Positions 1 through 9,767 of a DNA stretch of 64,000 nucleotides are shown here, one piece after another. Each line of letters opens with the position of its first letter. The first letter of the stretch is position 1. Position numbers and translations under genes: made by a program. Source of the DNA: Henricia sp. BOLD:AAB3569 (taxonomy: Eukaryota; Echinodermata; Asteroidea; Spinulosida; Echinasteridae); the NCBI GenBank assembly GCA_037783545.1, contig JBBELK010000305.1, forward strand, positions 248,001 through 312,000, in the 5' to 3' direction. Below the pieces are notes generated by a model. The model saw nothing but the letters and a program-made list of their open reading frames with translations. It searched no databases and was not told the DNA's origin.

Positions 1-1404
1 ACAGAGGTATTGAATGAACTAATAGCCTTCCTTATAACAAAAGCTGCGGCCCACAACTTTAAGTTTAAAAAGAAAATTAGACTAATCTCCATTAAATTAG
101 CATTTTATGTTCAGCAATAAATACATGCAACTATTTTAGATTAGACCAATTGAGTGTGTATGCACTAGGACATACAATGTATCATGTTAATTGAATTGTA
201 AAAAAAGTGTTGTTACGGTAACAGCCGTTGGACAACCCAACTACCTTGACATAAATTTTTGTAAACAATATTTGATGATGCATTGTAATCTAAAATACAG
301 GCTTTATTGCTATTTTGAAACTGTACTATTCGAAATCAGCTGGATTTGGGGTATCCAGACTGACAATTCGGGGATGGGTGGGGTCGGGGACACGAGAGAA
401 AACAAAAATGAGAGATGTTGAGACCGCAGTTTTAGAGCATAGAGTAACTAAGCCTGGTGTTAATATTCTTACAAAAAAACTGTAATTATAAATATTGTAT
501 GTGATTTGTGCTTTGTGCGCGATGTTTGTCGTAGATGCGTAGAGAAGCCCGTAAAAAGGCCGTAATGTGTGCCAGTTGCAACTTGGCTTAGATTCAAACT
601 GTGATGTCATAGCCGAGTTTTATTAGACGTATCGAGAGATTTTTAGAGTATCATTTCGATTGTGGTTTTTGAAGAAAAAAAGCTGTTTTTAGAAACTTGA
701 GTCTGGATGTGCATAGATAATTAACTTGAAGATTTAACATGACTTTAGACAACCGTAGTGACTTAACGAGAGGAAGAGGGAGGGTTTGGAAGAATTTCTC
801 CAGTCAAACCTGCCACGTGTACAGTATGCCAAGGGCATTAAACACGGTATTCATACGATGACTGGACCACGTCTTCACACAACCCTCTGTCTTTTTGTAG
901 ATCATATAAGGTCTGTTTTTTGTACACACCAACAGAAGTGTGTGACTTTCGAGAACATGAGTTTTGTAGAATTGACGTTGAACTTGTGATTTTCACCAAA
1001 AATGAGTGATGTCATTCCCGTAAATCTCTCATTTCAGAGTAGAATTAAGATTTTTAAAAATGAATTTTGAAGTAAATATTGTTGGTTATTAATATTTGAT
1101 AATTTAAAAGTGCAAAGTGCCACATATGTAAAACTTGAATTGACGCAATCATTGTATTATGACTCCCGGGACATAGTGTTGTTAAAATATATCAAGACCC
1201 AGAACTGTGGCCCATGTCGATTTATGCACTCTTTTGAAGAGAATTCTCCCCCCCCAAAAAAATTGTGGTTTGTAATTTTATGGAAATTTTTTTTCCACTG
1301 CCATTATTGAAAGTTACTTGGTGAGTGATGTTTACTATTTATTGATACATTGGAAGAAGACATTTAATATTTATCTTTAAAAGCCATTGTTTGGAAAGAG
1401 ACTT
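1..1404. other. No supported gene; possible 3' UTR-like sequence
   Basis: AT-rich, low in recognisable repeats compared with the rest of the window, and without a convincing open frame. It may be the 3' untranslated part of a plus-strand neighbour converging on PBRM1. A short 12-13-base hairpin lies just after it at 1484-1514. Confidence 0.3.
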
Positions 1405-1675
1405 CACTCCTTAAAAGTCTCCGGTTTCTGGTCAGAAATTGAGGCAGCTTTTTTTCTTTTTGTCATCCCAAGCTTTGGTGGTATTTGTGAACATACATGG
1501 AGTATGTTCACAAACTCTTTCTGCTTGTGTCAGAAAGTCAAAATTAAGACTTAAAGGCACAGGCTCGTCAGCAATGCCCGCCAAATTAGTGCCACGAAAT
1601 ACGCAGCTCCATAGCAAAGGCATGGAGCTGCGCATTGCTGATGAGCCTGTGCCTTTAAGATCCCTTAAAGGAGTG
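1405..1675. mobile_element. Fold-back element holding a TTAA-flanked 100-bp insert
   Basis: Outer ends cactccttaaaag (1405-) and ccttaaaggagtg (-1675) are inverted. Inside lies a 100-bp element (1555-1654) with long inverted arms starting AGGCACAGGCTCGTC, flanked by TTAA at 1551-1554 and 1655-1658. It is related to the 4395-4852 element. Confidence 0.6.
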
Positions 1676-2394
1676 TGACCAGATCACTTTTTTTTACCCA
1701 TAACTCCCCGGGACTTACCTTATGGGTCATGAGATTTTTATATCATAACATCCGTTATATTTTTCTGATTACGAAACTGAAACTCCCGCGCTTCTAGGCC
1801 GCATATTTCCGAGGATATCGTCGAAAATCCACCGATTATTTGTAAACTAATTTTCCAGTATCAATGTTTATCCACTGAAAGCCGACTCGATAGTTTTGTT
1901 CAATTTTTTACTGGAAATCGCGAATGTTTTCGGGTTTTTGGGACATGGGAGGTGTGTATGGGAGTTACTTGATAATATTGGTAAGTTACATCGAAAACTA
2001 TTTTCCAGAAACTCTGGTCATGCTCCTTTAATACCATTCTCAACAAAGTCATTTTTATGCACTGTTATCTGTAAATACATAAACAATTGAACCTGCTATT
2101 AAGGTGACCTTGATAAAGAGGCCATCTGTTTACAGTGGCTACCCATTTTTTGTCTCAAATGCCATGTGTATATAATGCTATTGCAACCTTTATAAAGAGG
2201 CCACTATACAAGTTTCACTGTATATGCATGGTGCCATGCGCTCTCATAGTGCTCTTTTTCCCCCACATGCTGTGTGATTTAATAGATACAAGATAAATTC
2301 ATTACTCACTTTGCCCATTTTAAAGACCTTTGAGAAAAAAAACCTTTTCTTGCTTTTTGATGGCATTAATGCTGCCCAGGAACTGGAGACTTAT
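1676..2394. other. No feature recognised
   Basis: Non-coding sequence with no clear repeat ends. Two short stretches with 'aaagaggcca' (about 2115 and 2196) are weakly similar to each other. Confidence 0.3.
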
Positions 2395-2611
2395 TTGTGA
2401 CCTGCTCTGGAAAAAGGTAGCACGAGTCTCGCAGACTAGGTCGAGTTTTCACAACACTAAGAAGAAATCTGCGGCAAATCCACGCTCATTTATTAAAATA
2501 CAAAAACAGAATGTCCGTGTTTCTTGTACACGTATTTTAATGAGCATGGACCTACTTGGGGTCCTAAAAACGCGACTTATGCTACTTTTTTTCCCAGAGC
2601 GGGTCACATAT
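2395..2611. mobile_element. MITE, GTGACCYGCTCTGG family, copy 1
   Basis: Ends GTGACCTGCTCTGGAAAA and the inverse CCCAGAGCGGGTCAC flank about 217 bases with extensive internal symmetry. The same family, better preserved, is at 50831-51117 and 62226-62502. No coding capacity, so a non-autonomous DNA element. Confidence 0.75.
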
Positions 2612-2958
2612 TGACCACTTGATGCTAGAGGACGTGTTTACATGTTGTGAAATGTCTTTTGGAGGACCTGTAAACAGTATGCCAGTGCATTTTTGAACAA
2701 GCAGTTGGGCATTTTAACAGTAACGATAACATTACATGTCGTGTCAGTTACCGTGAAAATGCTCTTAATATGTATAATGACCCAGAGAGCTACATTTTCA
2801 CGGTACTGTTGAATAGTTAGTGTGTATATGCCCAGTTCATGGATACAGTATATGGGAATTAGACGGCATGCTTTGAACTTGGCTAGTTGGTTGCCAGATA
2901 ACGGTATTAAGAGGTAAATATGCCATATTCACAAACAAGCAATTTTTAAACTTGTCCC

Positions 2959-3061
2959 AAAATCAGTTCTCTACAGTGCCAACCGATGATTGGCAAGAGG
3001 CGTGGAAATAGTCTGGCACCTTCCCAATCAGCAGTTTGCATTGTAAAGAACTGATTCAGGG
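2959..3061. repeat. Short fold-back repeat
   Basis: AATCAGTTCT (2961-) and AGAACTGATT (-3056) end a roughly 100-base imperfect palindrome that also pairs CCAACCGATGATTGG with CCAATCAGCAGTTTG. Confidence 0.5.
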
Positions 3062-3654
3062 TACATGATTGAAAATTGGTTCTGCATGAATGAAGTCTAT
3101 TTCTATACTCTTTCAAAAAAGAAACTTGATATAGTTTTTATTAACCGAGAGATACAACAATTGGGCAAGATTGTAATGTTTTTAACCGGATCACCGGTGA
3201 ATTGATAACATACACAAGCTTCGTAAAGACAAAATGTCAGTATATCAATATTTTCACCTGTGTCAAATCTTTCTTTCGGAAGAGTACATGTATATTACTC
3301 TTTAAGCATCCGTTTAAAAAAATCCAATCTGGGCCTCCACCTTCTAAACTGTACCCAACTGTTTGTACCCAAAATAATCACAAAGGGGAAGAGATCAAGC
3401 TTCTGGACCAATTTATTCTGCTTCCAAGAAAAAAAACCCTGAATGTTTAACACTACTAGGCTAGAATCAATTTATCAAGCTTCTTTGGAAGTCAAGTCTA
3501 AGGCAGTGAAAGCATAATTTTCTAAACCCTTTTATGCAGTGTTTAAAAAAAATGTACATGTATTGGACAACTACTGCTGTTCATATTAACAAACATGAAT
3601 ATTGTATTCCATTTTCAACAATAACTGACCATTTTTGTAAAAAGGTGTTGTCCC

Positions 3655-3660
3655 AATAAA
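3655..3660 (+). terminator. Weak candidate poly(A) signal of a plus-strand neighbour
   Basis: AATAAA followed within 20-50 bases by T/GT-rich sequence. It would mark the 3' end of a gene left of the window. No coding exon of such a gene is visible, so this is only a possibility. Confidence 0.2.
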
Positions 3661-3747
3661 ATGAATTGATAAAAATGTGATCCTGCTTTGTATTTGCCAT
3701 GCTTTGTGAAAATAAGTAATAAAGTGAAGTGAAAACATCACTCATTA

Positions 3748-4245
3748 TATAACGCCCAAGTAGATCCTTGTCATCTGATTGGACAATAGCAGGTCACGTG
3801 TCATTCAATAATTAATCCATTTAATGCTACGTCACTAACCGTGCAATTTTGTTCCATACGTTTTTTTCCATTGCACGGTGCGCCCACTGTAATTCAGTGC
3901 ATGCGCGTGTACACGTATGAACATTAACAGGAACGCACACACACACACGCACGCAGTATGTATGTATCACTGTGCGTGGCAAATGTGACGACCCCCCGAC
4001 ACAAACACTTTTTTACAACTCGCAAGAAACTCAAACGGTAAGCCTGAATAATTTGTAAAAAAACTGTAGGATGACAAGGATCTACTTGGGCGTTATATAA
4101 AACAAATAATGAATGTTTCAATTCGTGCAATGGAAGGAATATTTTCATTTGGTGAAAGATAGAATATGTTCCATTCAACTCCGCTTCGCCTCGTTGAATG
4201 GAACATTCCTCCCATTGCACTCATAAACATTCATTATTTGTATAT
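3748..4245 (+). mobile_element. Composite fold-back element, ATAACGCCCAAGTAGATC family, copy 1
   Basis: ATAACGCCCAAGTAGATCC (3748-) is inverted at 4080-4098. It is followed by a second palindrome running from CAAATAATGAATG (4104-) to CATTCATTATTTG (-4240). The same two-part arrangement recurs in opposite orientation at 33517-34566, where the first palindrome is split by another insertion. Contains a CA-rich tract (3935-3955). Confidence 0.7.
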
Positions 4246-4394
4246 TGTGTTGCCAATGTTACCGAGTCTACAGTTAAACCAGTCAACCGTTGTCACACTT
4301 AGTAGTCTATGCAGTCTGCCGATTCCCTTTAAAGGTGTGTTTAGGGCCGATTTACCATGGCTGAGGGATTAGGGTGACTATCTTAGAAGTTTAA

Positions 4395-4852
4395 AGGCTC
4401 GTCAATAAACCACGACCAAATTTGTGCCACGAATTTCACCGCGCTCCATACCTTGCCCAAGTAGGGCAGCTGTGCTTACAATTCCAGAGTGAATGCTCAT
4501 TATTTATGCGAGCGCGTGCTGGGATATATGTGTTTGTACCAAAGAGTTTCCACACGGTCAAGTCAACCATCTATATGACGCCTTCTTGAAGCAAATGTGA
4601 CCATATCTGTAATATAATGTGAATATGGCTGAAACTAAATGTCATGAATTTACAAAAGGTGTGTTTTCTGTGATAAATATTTGATTTCGAGAAGATACAC
4701 ACCCTATTTGCAGAATGGACGAGGCTATTAGCCTGCACCATGGCCCTACAACCTCTGGGACCGTAAGAGTGGCTGCCAGAGCAAGGTGAGGAGCGCAGTG
4801 AAATTCGTGGCACAAATTTGTCTATCGCGCATTGATGATCGAGCCTCTGTCT
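4395..4852. mobile_element. TTAA-flanked fold-back element
   Basis: TTAA at 4391-4394 and 4853-4856 flank a 458-bp element with ends AGGCTCGTC and GAGCCTCTGTCT. Inside, CAAATTTGTGCCACGAATTT (near 4419) is inverted near 4803. End sequence and TTAA target resemble the 1555-1654 element. The TTAA target is typical of piggyBac-like elements. Confidence 0.65.
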
Positions 4853-5111
4853 TTAACACAACAACCCCCACCTAAAACGGAATTCCTTTAATATTCCTTG
4901 GATGTTTGAGACACCATGGGGGAGAGGGGGAGGTACTCTCCGTCACATATCATGCTGCATTTGACCAAAAACATAACCTGGGGGTTATCACTTGCCCTGC
5001 AAATTTGAAAAAGTACAAAAATTCAGAACTAAAATCACAAATTAGCTTCTACCAAGCTCCTAAAATACCAACTTTGATGCAACATATGTACATGTACTTG
5101 GCTTTCTACGC

Positions 5112-5261
5112 AATAGACCGTATCAAATAGCCGCCATTTCGTGGGGCACCTTTTGTTACTTAAACCGTTCAACAATGGAAGCACAATATGTGCAACCATG
5201 CATGTCCTCGAGGAACAAAGAAACTGCCCTACGAAATGGCGGCTATTCGATACTGTCTATA
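5112..5261. mobile_element. 150-bp MITE, uninterrupted copy
   Basis: Ends ATAGACCGTATC and GATACTGTCTAT, with subterminal inverted GCCGCCATTTCGTGGGGC/GCCCTACGAAATGGCGGC. The same element at 42582-43250 carries a 518-bp insertion at the TTAA found here at 5160-5163, so this copy is the empty site. Confidence 0.85.
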
Positions 5262-5829
5262 ACAAGGACAATTCTCTACCATATGTATACCTAAAACAAC
5301 ATTTCTATTTGCAGTTTGATGCTACATATACTTGTTTCACAGAAACCACGCACCCCCTGATCACCTGAACCCCTTCCCCCACCTCCACTCCGCAACTTCT
5401 GCAGCGAACATTTTGTGATCCAGTGACATTCACTACATTTCCTAGAACCCAGGACCGCCTCAAGGCCAGCGTGGGGTCAAGTTTTTACTTTTCAAGCCAC
5501 ATTCAACTCCACGTTATTTCACATTTGTTATCCCTGTCAAGCTATTTTAATGTTGCCCTAGTGTCTAAACATCTAAATTTGGATCCTAAACCTGCACCAC
5601 ACAAGCTAGCATAAGGCGCTAGTACATGCATTTATGTACATGCTTACTTATTAACTGCACGGCCAAAGTACAATATTGAACATTTTGGGTGCAGTGCTAG
5701 CCTCGTTGTCTGCTAGCTATACATGTATGTACACAGTCTAATTTATTTCACGTACTCATGTATGTGGTGGGCTCCATAGTTGTGTAAATGGTTACCCCAC
5801 TGTTTTGTGTTTGTCTCTCTTTCTTCTGC

Positions 5830-6440
5830 ACACTTGTTGTCCACTGTAATACTTAATTTTTTGAATTTCAGATCTTCCCATACAAAAAATCTACATTTGC
5901 CAAGTGAATTAGCTTTTTGCGCATTTCGCATGAATAGTATTTGGTGTACTGACGAACTTACTTTCACATGCACACAGTATCCACTTGACCAGATTAATTC
6001 TTTGTTGCTAAGTGGTGCACACGACAGGTGTGAGGTACAGAATCAATACCATGTTCACCATTGCTAGGCATTAGCGGTCACCATGTAGCAACAACAGACC
6101 TTTATCACAGTGCGTCAATATTTGTCTTGTTCCCCATAGTGCGTCTGCGCGATAACGCGTGTATTTCCCGTTGAGAATCACTGTCCACACTGCATGCTGT
6201 ACGCTCTCTTGATCGCGCAACGTCTGTGCCATTGCGATGCACACAATGAACAATTTCAAAATGGGACCAAACTATTTTTTTCTGCAAGCCTTGCTTTGGT
6301 TACGTTTATTTTAATAGGAGAAAAGAGAAGATGACCACACCGTGATAAAGATCTATAGCGTAGTACGTGACTTTTTAAACCGCACCTCCATTTGAATGTG
6401 AAGAATTTGGGGCATCAGCCATTATGCAAATGTTACACGC
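5830..6440. repeat. Dispersed repeat, copy 1 (second copy 20380-20815)
   Basis: Shares short blocks with 20380-20815, including 'gcatttcgcatgaatag', 'accagattaa', 'ctaggcattag', 'accgcacctccatttgaa' and 'gttacacgcaaagg'. The order is the same and identity is moderate, so these are old copies of one unclassified element. Confidence 0.5.
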
Positions 6441-6771
6441 AAAGGGCTAATTGTTTGGCAGTACAATTTGTAATTTGTCCATACAATATTTGCCAAATGA
6501 TAGCCCAAATGAATTGCCGTTTACCGTACCACAAAAGAAAGACAAATTTCCTATACTAATTATAAAACCATACTACTTGACAGGTGTGCTTGTATGTTTT
6601 ACACTTGGAACAAAGCTTATTTCATCCTGGGCCAAGTTAAACCTGTTGATGGGTACAACTTATTCACACCTGGGGCGAGTTTGACCCCCTGGGCGTCCAG
6701 TTTCAACTCGGGACAAATTTTCACCCATGGGCTGACAAATGTTAACCGTTGTGTAGAGTAGGGTTAAGTTT

Positions 6772-7499
6772 AAAGGCAGTATACATCATTGGTAATCTCG
6801 AAAATCAGAAATGTTCACAGATTTATGCCTAACTTACACAATATAAACATGATGACCGTATAAAACTTCCCCTGAAATGGTTGTCTGAAGTGCTATAGTC
6901 TTTGAGAAATGAGTAAAACAATTAGTTTTCGTCTCATGAGACGAAAATTCAATTTGCCCCAAAACCATTTCACCCAAGTGCCATTTCGCCCCAAACCACT
7001 TCGTCCAAACACTACATCACCCAAATGCCACTTCGTCCCAAAAGCACGTCGTGCACAGGCCATGGTTCAGGGCGAAGTGGTTTTGGGGCGAAATGACTGC
7101 AAACCCTTTTTTGACTGTTTTCTCAAAAGTTAGACGAAGTACGGAGCTGGTTTTTGCTCAGGTTAGTTTTAATCATGCATATCTTCAATCACACAGGGGG
7201 ATATAAGGGTCATTCTATAAATTTTGGGTCCAACGTGTGATATTTGTATGTCCCTGTTACACCTGACATACTGCTATTTGCCATACAAGTATCACTAAAA
7301 ATGCATTCAAACCATATTTTTATGAATTGTATTTTATGTAATCACTCTTTGAAATAGAAGGCATTTAAAGAATATGTCCTGAATTTACAAAATACAACAT
7401 TTTACAAGATGTAACGGGGACAGAAAAATTGGACCCCAAATTTATAGAATGACCCATAACTATTTGTAACAGTTTACCAATCATGTATACTATCTTTAA
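6772..7499 (+). mobile_element. Dispersed element with internal CCCCAAAACCACTTCG array, copy 1
   Basis: Matches the minus strand of 58310-58795 over nearly its whole length, from TTTAAAGGCAGTATACA to ACTATCTTTAA. The centre is an array of degenerate 15-16-base units of the form TTCGCCCCAAAACCAC in both orientations (6950-7110), next to the palindrome TTTTCGTCTCATGAGACGAA. Copy 1 is interrupted by the MITE at 7206-7455. Confidence 0.8.
7206..7455. mobile_element. MITE, GGGTCATTCTATAAATT family, inside the 6772-7499 repeat
   Basis: Ends AGGGTCATTCTATAAATTTT and AAATTTATAGAATGACCC. The homologous repeat copy at 58310-58795 lacks it (uninterrupted near 58350), which defines the insertion. Relatives are at 17188-17635 and 35132-35376. 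Confidence 0.85.
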
Positions 7500-7859
7500 C
7501 ATGAGGTGTAACCAATCTTGGCATCGACATGGCTGGCGTGGGATTGACATTTTTAAAGTCAGAAACATCGCCTTATTTTCAACCTTACGATGTGTATAGT
7601 GTGGCAAAACATGTCGTTTCTTGATTTCTCCTTGATTCCAACACGCATCTTATCTTGTGTCACGATGTTGCTATGTTTCTATGATGATGACGTCTGGTTT
7701 TTCCTCCTCTTGGAGATTACTGCAAATAAATAAACACATTTTCAATAATGAAACTTTACTTGGAGGGCGCCAGCGTTTGCATACTTCCTTGGCATTCCTT
7801 TGCTGCCATTTGAATGGGCTAGATCAGACACTTTTAAAGAGAAATGGCTTCGTTCAAAA

Positions 7860-8285
7860 AAATTAGTTAATCATCATTGGTTAATGAAGCGTGTCTACAC
7901 ATCTAACTTAACGAACAGCGAGCAGTACTGTTCACATTAATCAACCGCTAACAAAGTTGAAATGAAGCTGTGGGACACCATGACGGTTCTGATCGCACAT
8001 GCACGTCAAGTGTTGAACATCAAGAGTATGACTCCGAGTGGTTTTCGAGTAACGTGTAAAAAAACAATGCTTACCAGATGCTTGACGCTCTATGCGCATA
8101 TGCCTACAGGCCTGCCGAACTGCTTTGTCGAACAAAGAGAGGGTTCACATAACAATTTTGCTTTGTCAAATTTAGCAATCCCTTCATTGAATGAAGCTAC
8201 TTTGCTTCATCGAACAAGCAGATTCTAATATTTGTCGAATCATTGCCGGATCTTCGTCGAATGAAACAATTTCCCTGATAAGAAC
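7860..8285. repeat. Dispersed repeat with GAAGC-rich ends, copy 1
   Basis: Contains 'ggttaatgaagcgtg' and 'acatctaacttaacgaa', which recur inverted at 14290-14400. TTCGAACAAAGAG/TTCGTCGAATGAA-type words occur throughout. The other copy is split by the 13608-14234 insertion. Confidence 0.5.
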
Positions 8286-8359
8286 AGGTTCCATGTCAAT
8301 GGTTTTTATCACCAAATAATAAAACAAAATAAGCAAAATTTTTCGTCTGTTGAGACCCA

Positions 8360-8600
8360 GGGGCCAATTTCATAAAGCAGTTAAGCAGAAAAATTTGCTT
8401 AATCAAAAATTTGTTTGGTTTATAAAAATGATTTAATAATCAAAATTGTAGGTCAACTTGTGTTTTTAGCAGGAATAGCAGATATTCTTGTGAAAAACAC
8501 AAGTTGACATGCAATTTCGCCTATTGACTCATTTTTATAAAGCAAACAATTTGTTGATTAAGCAAATTTTTCTGCTTAATTGCTTTATGAAATTGGCCCC
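8360..8600. mobile_element. MITE, GGGGCCAATTTCAT family, copy 1
   Basis: GGGGCCAATTTCATAAAGC and its inverse GCTTTATGAAATTGGCCCC end a 240-bp palindrome containing TTAAGCAGAAAAATTTGCTT and its inverse. Related termini are at 10269-10548 and 15806-16000. Confidence 0.85.
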
Positions 8601-8670
8601 AGTTTGGGTTTATCTAAAGACAGACCCTCCAGTATAGTGATTAGACCGTTTCACATAATCGCCACCAATT

Positions 8671-9003
8671 TTGATGAAGTTGGGAAGGTTAGGGTTGAGC
8701 CTGTAGAGCTCTACTGGACCAAGTCCATCCAAATCAAGCCAAACTAGGTGTTGGAGTTTGATGAAGTTGGGAAGGTTAGGGTTGAGCCTGTAGAGCTCTA
8801 CTGGACCAAGTCCATCCAAATCAAGCCAAACTAGGTGTTGGAGTTTGATGAAGTTGGGAAGGTTAGGGTTGAGCCTGTAGAGCTCTACTGGACCAAGTCC
8901 ATCCAAATCAAGCCAAACTAGGTGTTGGAGTTTGATGGAGTTGGGAAGGTTAGGGTTAAGCCTGTAGAGCTCTACAGGGCCAAGTCCATCCAAATCGAGT
9001 GAA
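8671..9003 (-). repeat. 87-bp tandem repeat, about 3.8 units
   Basis: Units start at 8671, 8758, 8845 and 8932, an exact 87-bp period. The first three are identical and the fourth is diverged. The period is 29 codons, so one minus-strand frame (8993-8610) stays open through the array and reads a Leu/Asn/Pro-rich unit with KLQHLVWLDLDGLGPVEL. No start context, splice sites or homology show that it is translated. Confidence 0.9.
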
Positions 9004-9428
9004 ACAAGGTGCAGATTTAACAGTGGTCCTTAGCCATTAGCTGAAAGGTTGTGCACGTCATACCAGAAAAAGTGTGCTTAATTTGTACACAATGGCACGT
9101 CTGTTTTTAACAGATGTGTGTGAATAGATTAATATCTATTGTTGCAACACTATCTCAAAGCAACTTTTGCCACTGAAGTTAATACATTTTTCTTTCAAGA
9201 TCTACATGCATATTAATAGAAAATGACTTTGTTGTTAGAAAATCCACCATTCAGCCTCCCTAGGTATTGATCACGTTCAAATGACGTTACTTTCCTACAA
9301 ATTGCCACGTGCATGATGGTTTTGAGCGTATTTTTTTGTGACGCGCATCGGTTGCGCCGTATTTCAAATAAATTTCGAGCAACACGTGCGGGTGTTTGGA
9401 ACATGTTCCAGCATGTGCGTGTATGTAC
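9004..9428. other. PBRM1 3' flank, nothing further recognised
   Basis: Unique-looking sequence between the tandem repeat and the candidate poly(A) signal. If a distal poly(A) site is used, this is PBRM1 3' UTR. Confidence 0.3.
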
Positions 9429-9434
9429 TTTATT
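9429..9434 (-). terminator. Candidate PBRM1 poly(A) signal
   Basis: AATAAA on the minus strand, 105 bases after the PBRM1 stop codon. It is the first canonical hexamer downstream of the stop. If used, the 3' UTR would be only about 130 bases. A more distal site is equally possible because animal PBRM1 3' UTRs can be long. Confidence 0.35.
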
Positions 9435-9538
9435 GCGTTTTTATATGCAGTAGCATTTTTTCCTACGAAGATGGCGTCTGTGAACGTGATCAATTGGAGT
9501 TTGATAGAGTTTTAAGGTTTATAGTTAAACCCAAAGCC

Positions 9539-9767
9539 TTACATGTCATATGCATTGGCCATTCGCATGGAGTCGTGCAGCATCAAATCACGCAGCTTCC
9601 ACAATGCCTTAACGGTTTCGCCGTCTTTACTGGGTTTGTTGGCCAGCCAGTGGGCGGGGAGTCTCGCCTTCTGCTCTGACGTCATGACGACGTCCTCGGG
9701 ACGCACCGTTAGGTTTCGCTGCCAGTCGCTTACATTTTCAGTGTTGGTGCTCAAACCCTCTATATAC
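9539..9767 (-). CDS. PBRM1: PBRM1 terminal exon: conserved C-terminus and stop
   Basis: Acceptor ...cattattttgcag; one base, 75 codons, TAA stop at 9541-9539. It encodes YIEGLSTNTENVSDWQRNL, EQKARLPAHWL and ALWKLRDLMLHDSMRMANAY then DM. All are recognisable PBRM1 C-terminal blocks (YIEGLS, RLP.HWL, LW.LRDLML.D). The frame stays open upstream of the acceptor, but that extension is intron. Confidence 0.97.

Noticed and set aside
8671-9003. CRISPR-like array
   Set aside because: The 87-bp units are directly contiguous with no unique spacers, in animal DNA; it is a tandem repeat.
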